From contig NZ_JAAGPR010000004.1 of NCBI RefSeq assembly GCF_017104965.1, positions 124,001-188,000 of the forward strand: a stretch of 64,000 nt of DNA, written 5' to 3'. This DNA comes from Paraburkholderia sp. Ac-20340. GTDB lineage: Bacteria > Pseudomonadota > Gammaproteobacteria > Burkholderiales > Burkholderiaceae. The notes under the pieces were generated by a model that made no database searches, had not been told where the DNA came from, and worked only from the letters and a program-made list of their open reading frames with translations. Positions within the stretch are counted from its first letter, which is position 1; each line of letters starts with the position of its first letter. The translations under genes were made by a program, and so were the position numbers. Below, in pieces: positions 33,127 to 41,361 of the stretch.

Positions 33127-36100
33127 GTAAATGGCTCTTGTATCCTATGGTTTGATCTACTCTCTTCCTGGCAACGTCCGCAGAAATTCCCAACAATTCG
33201 CAAACTTGTCGTTCTGCGATCGGCAAATCCTTCCTAAAATCGACTGCCGATTCTGGCACGCTCATCATCGACCAGTAATAATCGAATACCAACATTCTAT
33301 GAACACCGATCTTCGCCACGTCGTCATTTGGAAACTCTGTCTTTCTGGCGATTGCGAACGCTTCCTGAGCGACCGTTGAGCGGTAATGCGTTTCGAGATT
33401 CGGGAACATCGCATAATCATCTGAGTTCGTTGCCCACAGAGATATCATCCAGAATTTTTGTTGGCAGTGGCGTGCCTCATGATAGATCGTGTTAGCAACA
33501 TTACTCATCGGTCCATTTTTTGATGCAGGCGCATCTGATTTTGCAATTCGCAAAACTTCGAATTTATTAATTATCATCATCCATAAATTCGAATTAAAGC
33601 ATGCCGAATAATTCGCCTTCATGCCATATCTATCAAAATTCTCCGGCCCGACAAAAACAATTTTCGGTAGCGGAAAAATGTCATTTCCAACTACCGGGAA
33701 ACCGAATGCTCCAGCTTTTAACGCTGTGTATATAGAGGATTCAACGACTGGCACAATCACATCCGCCATTTCGTCAGTTGACTTTTCTATCATCCCCTTC
33801 CAATCGATTTCACCTAACCTTACCCGCATATCCTCCGTGTATTTTTTTGCGACAGGATATTCGATATCCATTCGACGATCTCGAGCCGTCGATACATCAC
33901 CTTGCTTTGCCCCATTTACAAATCTGCTGGCACGCAAACCAAAATTTAAAGGGTCACAAGTGATATAGGTTGGTGGTTTCCCTTGCGACGTAGAAAGGGG
34001 ATTCGGTGTCGTGATTGATTCACCTCCAACTTTCGCCTGGCGCTTTGGCATAGCCGGTTCACGAATCGGAGAAAGTACCTTGTTGGCGTTTTCATAAACG
34101 ATCGTTTGAACGAAGCCAATCACCGTATCTGGGTCGCTCTGTGAAAGCAGTTCCACGCTTCCGAACGATATTGCGTTGCTAGTGACTGGCTGAAATTCTC
34201 CGAGAGAATTGGTGACGCCAGTAATGATCTGGCCATCATCCATAGTGACGCGGTAGGGCTGATTCTGTAGAGCAAAACCCCCACCATCTTCGACCAACAC
34301 ATGATGCGCAGCGAGCTTGCCGGGGTTCTCCGCCGTAACCGGATAATCGACCGGCTTCGGCTCTGGTTTGGCGGTTGCATGGTCCGCTGCATGCATCATG
34401 AAATTGCCGCCTGTATAACCCGTTATACCTTCCGGGCGTATGCGTAGCAGCGTGCCGCCGCACATGATATCGACGCCTTGTTTCCCCGCGATCTGCACTA
34501 TTCCGTTCGTGCTCGTAATGCTGAATGCGTCCTGCGCGGATTGCATCATCGATCCATTGCGCGACTGGATATGCACCGGGCCCGGCGTAATGATCGTTAT
34601 GGCCTTCTGCGCATAGAACGCAATCTTTTCGAGCGCCGACGCCAGCAACGATTTGCCCGAGACGATTGATGTATGCCCGATCGACGTCAAGGCGGTATTA
34701 CGCTCACTCGCGATGTACGTGCTCCCCGCCGCCGACGTGTGCAGATCGTCAGCGCTCGATATCGCAATCGATGGACTTTCAAATTCGGGGAATGCGTCAC
34801 GTTCGTTCGTGGTTTTGCCGCGCAGACGTGCATTGGCATCTTTCATCGCCGCGACGATTTCTACCTGCCCTTCTTGCGCATCCTGTGCGCCGTGGCGCTG
34901 CGCGAGTTGCGCCGCGTTTTCGTGGACATCGCGCGCGGCCGTCAATTTGCCAATCGTCTCCCCCATATCCGCCGCTTTGCCCGCAGCGCCGACGCGTCCC
35001 CACGTCGAAAACAACAGACCCTTAGCCGCGCGTATGACCGCCACCAGATCAGTACGCAATTCGACGCCCTGCCCTCTGGCGTCCTGCCGTCCTTTATTGC
35101 CGTCAATGCGCGTGTTGTAGCCCAGGCTAAGACTCGATTTACCGTAATCGCTGGCTAGTTGCGCCTGCATCCGGTCTTGCGTGTCATCTAGCGCAAGATG
35201 ATTCGTTGATGTACCACGGCCCAGACTCTTGCTCACAATCCCGGTTAGCGCGTGATTCTCCGGCAGTTTCCACGGCGGTTGATTATTCTCATCGACAACG
35301 AATGTAGATACGACGGGCCGATCTGGATCGCCATGCACGTAACTGATTAACACCTGTTGCCCGCACCGCGCATGCGCGACAGTGCCCATACCGTTTCCTT
35401 GCCATGACGTGGCTAGACGCACCCATATGCACGATTTGCCATCGTATTTCCCCTCGCGATCCCAATCGAACTGAACCAGCACGCGGTTAAATTCGTCAAC
35501 ATAGATTTCCGCATTTTCGGGGCCGACGATCACCGCGTATTCATCGCCCAGATGCGGGCGCGGCGTGGTTTGGGGCATACGGTACGGCTCGCGCATCGGC
35601 TGCAAGACGAACGACGATTCAATTGCGTATTCGCGTTGTGAAGCAGATGTTGTACCGGTCGCGCTTATGTCGATATCGGTTTCTGTGACCAGATAGGCGC
35701 AATTGCCTGGCTGATAAGGGTAGTGAGTGATCGCAAGCCTTTTGCCAGTTTCAACGCCGCGCAATGGCCCGCACGCTTTTGCGCGAAGACCCGCAGCGCG
35801 CAACGCTTCGAGCTTTACGCGGGCAAGATATTGCGCACTTTCCCGCCAGTTGGTTTCGTCATAGTACAAACCCCGGCGCGTTTTGGGCTGCGCGAAATCC
35901 GCGCGCGCAAATACCTCCTGACGTGCGCGTGCCGTATCGCGTGGCTGGCTATATGTCTCGCGAAACGGCATGGCCGACGGCCCTAGACGCGGCGTTTTAT
36001 AACTATGGTCCTGCACCGTAACGCTACCCGCCGTGACCGTGCTGGATAGCGTAAGCGCGTTGATGTGCTCTTCATTGATGTGGCCGCCGCGCGCGTGATA

Positions 36101-36817
36101 GCGCAGTGTTTCATACGCCCGCTCGTGCTTGCGGTAAGCACTCGCGTTATCTGCAATAACAAGCGTGTGGGCTTTATCGTGATGTTCGATCCAGACAACG
36201 AAGCCCCATTCCTCACAAAGCCGGATGAAGAAATCCCAGTCGCTTTCCCACGCCTGCCGAACGTAGTCGCGTTGTGGATTGGTGAGCGAATCAATGCGCC
36301 ATTCGATCGCGCCATAAGGACTTATGACGTCATTCAGAATATCGATGATCGGCCCACTATAGGCCCGTGAATTGACCTTTATCGTTGCGAGCCAGAACGA
36401 TGGCCGCACAACAAACTCGTAAACGTTGTCGTTACCCTCTTCGCCCAGAACACACGCCGATGCGATAACACCATTGATGTGACGCAGGCCCGCGCCGCTG
36501 CTTGACGTCGTAATACGCCCAAAACCGTCTGACGTGTCCACGCGTTCGAGATCGATCGTTAGCCATACGTCGGTGCCCGCAATCCTGTCCAGATCAATCT
36601 TCGTGCGCGCGTCTTCGTCAAAGATGGCAGGCAACAGACTGGCGCGTACGGTAGCCTCGACGCGATATTCGAATAGCTGCCCAATGCCGTCATGCCCTGC
36701 CAGGCGACGGGGACATAGCACAGGTTCGTCCAGTTGCCGCCCGCGCGAACCTAGAATTTTTCGCTCTGGCAACGCGGGGCCGCGCATGCCTAACATCTGC
36801 CATTGCTCACCCGTCAT
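32990..36817 (-). CDS. vgrG: T6SS VgrG spike protein with C-terminal HExxH (metallopeptidase-like) toxin domain
   Basis: A 1275-residue evolved VgrG. The ATG at 36817 overlaps the PAAR stop (ATGA). The gp27-like part spans about residues 15-420 (LCPRRLAGHDGIGQLFEYRV, FVVWIEHHDKAHTLVIAD). The gp5 OB-fold lies about 420-530 (VQFDWDREGKYDGKSCIWVR, VLISYVHGDPDRPVV), followed by a DUF2345 beta-helix (about 660-830). A linker near 860-930 resembles a transthyretin-like beta domain (YRVTMDDGQIITGVTNSLGE). The last 280 residues are a toxin with H1113-E-A-R-H1117 inside NTIYHEARHCQQKFW and a possible third zinc ligand E1152 in VAQEAFA; HLHEEDAY is at about 1229-1236. HExxH-type VgrG toxins acting in the periplasm are known (P. 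aeruginosa VgrG2b). Exact family and target are unknown. Confidence 0.88.
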   Translation of the reverse strand: MTGEQWQMLGMRGPALPERKILGSRGRQLDEPVLCPRRLAGHDGIGQLFEYRVEATVRASLLPAIFDEDARTKIDLDRIAGTDVWLTIDLERVDTSDGFGRITTSSSGAGLRHINGVIASACVLGEEGNDNVYEFVVRPSFWLATIKVNSRAYSGPIIDILNDVISPYGAIEWRIDSLTNPQRDYVRQAWESDWDFFIRLCEEWGFVVWIEHHDKAHTLVIADNASAYRKHERAYETLRYHARGGHINEEHINALTLSSTVTAGSVTVQDHSYKTPRLGPSAMPFRETYSQPRDTARARQEVFARADFAQPKTRRGLYYDETNWRESAQYLARVKLEALRAAGLRAKACGPLRGVETGKRLAITHYPYQPGNCAYLVTETDIDISATGTTSASQREYAIESSFVLQPMREPYRMPQTTPRPHLGDEYAVIVGPENAEIYVDEFNRVLVQFDWDREGKYDGKSCIWVRLATSWQGNGMGTVAHARCGQQVLISYVHGDPDRPVVSTFVVDENNQPPWKLPENHALTGIVSKSLGRGTSTNHLALDDTQDRMQAQLASDYGKSSLSLGYNTRIDGNKGRQDARGQGVELRTDLVAVIRAAKGLLFSTWGRVGAAGKAADMGETIGKLTAARDVHENAAQLAQRHGAQDAQEGQVEIVAAMKDANARLRGKTTNERDAFPEFESPSIAISSADDLHTSAAGSTYIASERNTALTSIGHTSIVSGKSLLASALEKIAFYAQKAITIITPGPVHIQSRNGSMMQSAQDAFSITSTNGIVQIAGKQGVDIMCGGTLLRIRPEGITGYTGGNFMMHAADHATAKPEPKPVDYPVTAENPGKLAAHHVLVEDGGGFALQNQPYRVTMDDGQIITGVTNSLGEFQPVTSNAISFGSVELLSQSDPDTVIGFVQTIVYENANKVLSPIREPAMPKRQAKVGGESITTPNPLSTSQGKPPTYITCDPLNFGLRASRFVNGAKQGDVSTARDRRMDIEYPVAKKYTEDMRVRLGEIDWKGMIEKSTDEMADVIVPVVESSIYTALKAGAFGFPVVGNDIFPLPKIVFVGPENFDRYGMKANYSACFNSNLWMMIINKFEVLRIAKSDAPASKNGPMSNVANTIYHEARHCQQKFWMISLWATNSDDYAMFPNLETHYRSTVAQEAFAIARKTEFPNDDVAKIGVHRMLVFDYYWSMMSVPESAVDFRKDLPIAERQVCELLGISADVARKRVDQTIGYKSHLHEEDAYTCGDIVDRYWNHEAYLPNPGACRSEYVDTIRAIGGIGGA

Positions 36818-37071
36818 GCGGCCTCCATCAACTTCGCACCGCACTCCGTTTCATCGCCGATGTACGCGATTGCTATGCCCTGATGTGTGCGCCTGCCGCT
36901 GGCCTTGATGCGGAAATCTCCGTCGCACTTCGGGCATCGGACTAGGTGCCGATCCAGTGCAACGCGTCGCCTCAAGTGGGAAAGATCCGGCGCGGCCTCG
37001 ATCACCTCGCCGCCGTGGTCCGTGGTGTCGCCCAGACAGGCAACGTTTCGCCCCGCGTCTGCGTCTCGCAT
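36814..37071 (-). CDS. PAAR-domain T6SS spike-tip protein
   Basis: An 85-residue protein. The N-terminal GRNVACLGDTTDHGGEVIEA is a classic PAAR signature, and RCPKCDGDFRIKASG in the middle continues the fold with Cys/His ligands for the tip metal. It should cap the VgrG trimer and sharpen the spike. The stop codon overlaps the VgrG ATG, so the two are translationally coupled. AGAGGTGA just upstream of the ATG is a good ribosome binding site. No chaperone of the DUF4123 type and no T6SS structural genes are present in the window, so this is an orphan vgrG island. Confidence 0.92.
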   Translation of the reverse strand: MRDADAGRNVACLGDTTDHGGEVIEAAPDLSHLRRRVALDRHLVRCPKCDGDFRIKASGRRTHQGIAIAYIGDETECGAKLMEAA

Positions 37072-37305
37072 TGTTCACCTCTGGAGTATGGGCGACAGGA
37101 GGTGCCGCCCGCACTCGTTAAACTGATCGCAAACAAGCGGGCGACATATCCGAAAATTCCGAATTACGGGTGCAGCCTCTTTACCTTTGCGCTAACAATC
37201 TCGACAGATCGCGTTGAATTTGACTTTCCACAAATTTCTTTAAATATCGCCATTTATTCGGGCGATTTAATATTTTTCGAATTTGCGAAGCCCACCCCGT
37301 GCCGG

Positions 37306-37492
37306 TAATGCCGTTCAGTTAAGGTCTTTTTTAAGGTAGGCCGGCCGAGGTCGGCTGGCTGTTGCACTTCGAGCAGAACGCTCAGGTGACTGGAAAGCAT
37401 CGCACTGAAAAATCAACTACTCAGCGCGTTGTTTACATCAACTTCTCGCTATCAAAACAACAATGCCGTTCAGTGCTTAACTGAACGGCATT
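37306..37492. mobile_element. MITE-like element with 17-bp terminal inverted repeats
   Basis: AATGCCGTTCAGTTAAG at 37306-37322 and its exact reverse complement at 37476-37492 bound a 187-bp stretch with no credible coding frame. A second partial copy of the left end (37462-37473) lies just inside the right end and creates a local hairpin. No clear target-site duplication is seen. It sits between the PAAR/vgrG operon and the TonB receptor gene. A degenerate insertion sequence or a MITE is the most likely explanation; coincidence with a terminator repeat is possible. Confidence 0.5.
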
Positions 37493-37493
37493 G
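37461..37493 (-). terminator. Terminator hairpin of the TonB-dependent receptor gene
   Basis: A perfect 13-bp stem CAATGCCGTTCAG (37461-37473) with its complement at 37481-37493 and a 7-nt loop. On the minus strand it is followed by a T-rich stretch (TTGTTTTGAT). It starts 31 bp after the receptor stop codon and overlaps the right end of the MITE-like element. Confidence 0.75.
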
Positions 37494-37523
37494 CCTATAT
37501 TCGCAGGGCTTTTTTGCTCTGAC

Positions 37524-39755
37524 TTAGAAGTCCGTCGTCACCGAGAACCATGCCGTGCGCGGTTCCGCCTGCGTCAGATAACCGCCGAGCGCCGACGACC
37601 AGTACGAGCGATTCGCCACGTTCGTCACCATCACGTTGAAGCTGGTGTCGTGCCGCAGAATCTGCGTCTTGTAACGCGCACCCACGTCAAAGCGCGTCCA
37701 CGAAGGCACTTTCTGCGTGTTCGCCGTATCCAGATACTGCGAGCTGGTCCAGATCGCGCGGCCCATCAGCGTGAGACCGTTCACCTGCGGGACGTCGTAT
37801 TCGAGGTTCGCGTTGACCGTCCAGGTCGGCACGCCAATCGGACGATTGCCGTCTTCCGTGCCACCGCTCGTATCGAGCAATTGCGCGTTGATATACGACG
37901 CGCCGCCAATCAGGCGCAAGCCCTTGACCGGCTCGCCGTACATCGAGAACTCCACGCCACGGTGACGTTGAATGCCGTCCGCGCCATAGATATTCGTCAC
38001 GCTGTTGGTGTAGGCCACCTGCTGCTTGATCTGATAGACCGCGAGCGCTGCGCCATAGTGATTCGCGTCGTACTTGATACCCGCTTCGTACTGCTTCGCC
38101 TTGAACGGTGCGATCGCCTGACCGACGTTCGCCGAGCCGCTCGGCGCGGTGCCGCCTTCCACGAGGCTTTCCGCGCGGTTCGCGTAGATCGACAGATTCG
38201 GCTGCAGTTTGTAGACGATGCCGAGAATCGGCGTGGTCGCCGACTGGTTATACGCCGCGCTGTTGTCTTCGACTTCCGTGCCGTAAGCGTAGGAGTTCTC
38301 GACGATATTCTGATGGCGCGCGCCCAGCGTGAACAACAGGCGATCGTGGAAGAAGCCGAGCGTGTCCGACACCACGAAGCTGCGCATCAGGATCGAGGTC
38401 GTCAGGCCAGGATCGGCGAAGTTGCCGCCGCTGTAGTTGGCCGAAGGGAACGCCACCGCCGACGTGTTGTACAGGCTCGTCGCGAAGTAGCCGCTCATGT
38501 CATACGCGGCGTATTCGGCGATGCGATTGATCTGCCAGCCCGCATTGACCTGGTTCGAGACCGGGCCGAGATCGAACTTGCCGCGCACGCCCACCTGCGC
38601 CGAAACCGCATTTTCCTTGAGCGCGTCGCCCATGCGATAGGCCTGCGCCGAACCCGCGTCATAGGTGATGGTCGAGTATTCGCCGAGTTCGGTCGTATGG
38701 CGCGAGCCAACGCCTGCATACGCGGTCCAGTTCGGCGCGATATCGTATTCGCCGCGCAGCATGCCCACCGTGTCTTCCTGCTTGGAATAGGTCCACGGCT
38801 GCGCGTAGTTATAGCTCGCCGAAGGCGTCGCGGGCATCTCGTCGCCCGTCACGAATACGCCCGCACGGCCGCCCGTAATGTTGTTCTTCTGATAAAGAAA
38901 ATCGGCGTACAGACGCAGTTTGTCGCCGCGATAGTCGAGCGAAATCGCCGTCTGCTGCGAGTGACTGTCCTGATTCTGCACCGCCGTGCTGCCGCCCACC
39001 ACGGTCTGGTTCACGCGAATACCGAACTGGTCGTTCGCGCCAAAACGGCGGCCCACGTCGACATGGGTGCCGAGTTCGCCCGAGGCGCTGCCTTCCACCG
39101 TCACGCGCGTGAGCGGCTTGTCGTCGGCGACCTTGGTCTGCACGTTGATCGTGCCGCCCACGCCCGAACCGCCCGGCGACGCGCCGTTCACGAACGCGCT
39201 GGCGCCCTTGAAGATATCGACGCGTTCGATCGCGCCGGTATCGACCATCTGGCGCGGCGTCAGCCCGTAGAAGCCATCGAGGCCGATGTCGTCCGAATAG
39301 ACCTGGAAGCCGCGAATGATGAAGGTCTGCGAGAAGTTGCCGTAGCCCAGCGCGGTACGCACGGCCGGATCGTTGGCCACGACATCGGCAATGGTCTGCG
39401 CCTGCTGGTCCTGAATCAGCTTCGACGTGTAGCTCGTGACCGAGAACGGCACGTCGAGCATCTTCTGCTTGCCGAGCACGCCGATCGACGCACCGCTCGC
39501 CACCTGCCCGCCTGCGTATGCCGGCGCGAGATCGCCGGGCGTCGTTTCACGGGCCGCCTTCACGCTCACGGTGGGCAGCACCGACGACTGCGCGCCGGAT
39601 GCGGTGCTGGCGTCGCTCGCGGCACTTGCGGCACTTGCGGCACTTGCCGCATCGGCGGCAAAGGCCTGCACGGACAGGCTCGCGAGCGCAAACGCCGCAG
39701 CGGCAAGCGGTGCCAGGCGAAACGCCTGTGCGGGTGAGTGTGTGGTTCGGTTCAT
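37524..39755 (-). CDS. TonB-dependent siderophore receptor
   Basis: A 743-residue outer-membrane receptor from the ATG at 39755 (MNRTTHSPAQAFRLAPLAAA, signal peptide cleaved near QAFAAD). An Ala/Ser-rich spacer follows. The plug domain (about residues 75-190) contains VPFSVTSYTSKLIQDQQAQT, FIIRGFQVYSDDIGLDGFYG and ERVDIFKGASAFVNG. The 22-strand barrel follows and ends in Phe (WFSVTTDF). No N-terminal STN signalling domain is present, so it is a transport-only receptor, of the catecholate/ferrichrome (Fiu/FcuA-like) group. It imports an Fe(III)-siderophore using TonB energy. A weak Fur-box candidate lies upstream. A longer frame to 39917 is not supported by a signal peptide. Confidence 0.92.
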   Translation of the reverse strand: MNRTTHSPAQAFRLAPLAAAAFALASLSVQAFAADAASAASAASAASDASTASGAQSSVLPTVSVKAARETTPGDLAPAYAGGQVASGASIGVLGKQKMLDVPFSVTSYTSKLIQDQQAQTIADVVANDPAVRTALGYGNFSQTFIIRGFQVYSDDIGLDGFYGLTPRQMVDTGAIERVDIFKGASAFVNGASPGGSGVGGTINVQTKVADDKPLTRVTVEGSASGELGTHVDVGRRFGANDQFGIRVNQTVVGGSTAVQNQDSHSQQTAISLDYRGDKLRLYADFLYQKNNITGGRAGVFVTGDEMPATPSASYNYAQPWTYSKQEDTVGMLRGEYDIAPNWTAYAGVGSRHTTELGEYSTITYDAGSAQAYRMGDALKENAVSAQVGVRGKFDLGPVSNQVNAGWQINRIAEYAAYDMSGYFATSLYNTSAVAFPSANYSGGNFADPGLTTSILMRSFVVSDTLGFFHDRLLFTLGARHQNIVENSYAYGTEVEDNSAAYNQSATTPILGIVYKLQPNLSIYANRAESLVEGGTAPSGSANVGQAIAPFKAKQYEAGIKYDANHYGAALAVYQIKQQVAYTNSVTNIYGADGIQRHRGVEFSMYGEPVKGLRLIGGASYINAQLLDTSGGTEDGNRPIGVPTWTVNANLEYDVPQVNGLTLMGRAIWTSSQYLDTANTQKVPSWTRFDVGARYKTQILRHDTSFNVMVTNVANRSYWSSALGGYLTQAEPRTAWFSVTTDF

Positions 39756-40233
39756 CTGTTGGTATCCGCAGCGTGGTGGCGGGTCTTGTGACCCAATGTG
39801 CATCAAAGGCCGCGATGATATCCGTAAATGCGAATGATTCCCTTTACCATTCAATATATTTTCAGAGGAAACCGTAACGTGCAGTAAGGATTGGGGCGGG
39901 CTGCGATGGCGACGCAAAGATGAAGCGTGGCTCGGCGCCTTGCGTAGCAGGATGTCAAGCTATTCGTTAGCTACCGATTTTTGTAAACAGCCGTAAAAAT
40001 CGATGTAAGACGTGCATGTGAGTGTTGTGGAATGGTCACAACAAAGCCTCTAGCGGCGACTCGTTGCTTTCATTTTCATTTCTTGTTTCCCACCAGATCG
40101 TTGGATCGATTTTTCGCCTTTACCCTCGTTCTGGTATCGCCATTTTTACGATTCATTTCCATTCATTTATAAACAATTCGTAATGAAAACAGCGATGTAT
40201 TGAATAGCGGTACCCCATCTAGCGCGTGCCACA
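39756..40233. other. AT-rich divergent intergenic region
   Basis: A 478-bp gap between the TonB receptor and the XRE-like regulator genes, which diverge. Apart from the weak Fur-box candidate it shows no coding frame, strong hairpin or repeat. Its low GC resembles the vgrG island rather than the flanking metabolic genes. Confidence 0.45.
39824..39842. promoter_or_regulatory. Weak Fur-box candidate upstream of TonB receptor
   Basis: GTAAATGCGAATGATTCCC matches the 19-bp Fur consensus at 12 positions, including the central AAT and ATT blocks. It lies about 70 bp upstream of the receptor start. The match is marginal and is supported mainly by gene function. Confidence 0.35.
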
Positions 40234-41220
40234 ATGGCCCAAACTCATTCGATGCAAGTTTCAGGAAAAGGAATGCAGGAAGAAAGTGGCATTGATGGAT
40301 ATTCCGTTGTTCTTATCCCTTCGAGCGCGAAATCCATCATTGGCAGACGCGCGCGCGAGAAGCGCCTGGCGTTGAATCAAACGCCCACCGAAACGGCGCG
40401 TTTGCTGGGCGTCACGCCTCAAACACTCAGACGTTGGGAGAATGGCGGCATATCGGACAGAATGTGGCAATACAAACTCAATGCCTGGGCCGACGTTTTA
40501 AAATCCTCGTGCGGATATCTTCTGGAAAACGTCGAAACGGTAATCGAAAAGGAAACGCGTAAAAGCCCGCGTTACGCCGCCGAGCGCGCGCCCGATAGTT
40601 TCGCGCTCACACCTTTACAGCGTATCCAGATTGGCGAGCATGCCGCCGCGCGCCGGCGTTGCCTTGGCTTGTCTTTCGCGCAGATTGCCGCTTCGCTCGG
40701 GACGCCGTGGCAAACCGTACAGAACTGGGAAGCGGGCAAGATGCCGCGCTTCGCGAACGCGTCGTCTTTTTCTGCGTGGGAAAAGGCGCTTGCCGTACCC
40801 GATGGCTGGTTATTGCATTGCCTGCAATCGCCTAATGCACAGTCTCAAAACACCACGACCGAAGTTCAGCTTTGCGCGGACGATTTCAGCGACGCTGTGC
40901 GCAAAATGGGCATCGTTCTCGCGAAGCCGGCCTTCGACCCGTTCTGGCAATCCACGCCACTCGACACGAAGCAAAGCCGGAGCGCTTCGCTATTCGCCAG
41001 CCGCTTTGGTCACGCGCCAGATACGCTCGCTGACCTGAGCGTAGCCGCCGCCAGTTTCCAGATTTCGCCGCGCCGCGCAGTGCAACTGGTCGACGTGATG
41101 TGTGTGCGGGCCCGGCGTTATGTCTTCCTTATGTCGCCGAGCGCCGATCACGATCCAGTTGAAACGCGTTTCACGGTTTATGCCGAAGGCGGTATCTCGG
41201 CCACTGCTGCGCGCAGCTAA
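40234..41220 (+). CDS. Double XRE-like helix-turn-helix protein, putative regulator
   Basis: A 328-residue protein with two HTH_XRE-like domains. The first (about residues 30-95) reads IIGRRAREKRLALNQTPTET, then LLGVTPQTLRRWENGG. The second (about 130-190) reads IQIGEHAAARRRCLGLSFAQ, then SLGTPWQTVQNWEAGKMPRF. The C-terminal 130 residues match no domain I recognise. It should bind DNA and may dimerise through the C-terminal part. It lies between two iron-receptor loci, but the sequence gives no evidence that it regulates them. The first ATG (40234) gives MAQTHSMQVSG; ATGs at 40252 or 40273 are also possible. Confidence 0.75.
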   Translation: MAQTHSMQVSGKGMQEESGIDGYSVVLIPSSAKSIIGRRAREKRLALNQTPTETARLLGVTPQTLRRWENGGISDRMWQYKLNAWADVLKSSCGYLLENVETVIEKETRKSPRYAAERAPDSFALTPLQRIQIGEHAAARRRCLGLSFAQIAASLGTPWQTVQNWEAGKMPRFANASSFSAWEKALAVPDGWLLHCLQSPNAQSQNTTTEVQLCADDFSDAVRKMGIVLAKPAFDPFWQSTPLDTKQSRSASLFASRFGHAPDTLADLSVAAASFQISPRRAVQLVDVMCVRARRYVFLMSPSADHDPVETRFTVYAEGGISATAARS

Positions 41221-41360
41221 CGCGGTCCGAGCGCAGCGTTGACGGCTTGCAGGGCGTCGCCGCCGCGCGCCGTCGTCACGCCTGCGAGCCAGTGCGCGAG
41301 CAGGTCGTTGTTTGCCGAAAGCGGCACCGCCGCGACACTGCCCATCGAAAGCGCCGGCAC
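41217..41360 (-). other. Possible small ORF or gene remnant after TonB receptor
   Basis: One base after the receptor stop, a GTG opens a 47-codon frame (VPALSMGSVAAVPLSANND, then LLAHWLAGVTTARGGDAL) ending at 41217. Composition and codon usage look protein-like, and it resembles the end of a longer protein. It may be a remnant of a gene once following the receptor. No family is recognised. Confidence 0.25.
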
Positions 41361-41361
41361 A

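Noticed and set aside
39600..39670. Short Ala-Ser triplet-like repeats in the TonB receptor gene as a contingency repeat
   Set aside because: The GCACTTGCG-type units stay in frame and encode a flexible spacer after the signal peptide; length variation would not switch the gene off.
37491..39737. A 748-codon plus-strand frame opposite the TonB receptor gene
   Set aside because: Shadow of the receptor; the minus-strand frame has a signal peptide, plug and barrel motifs.
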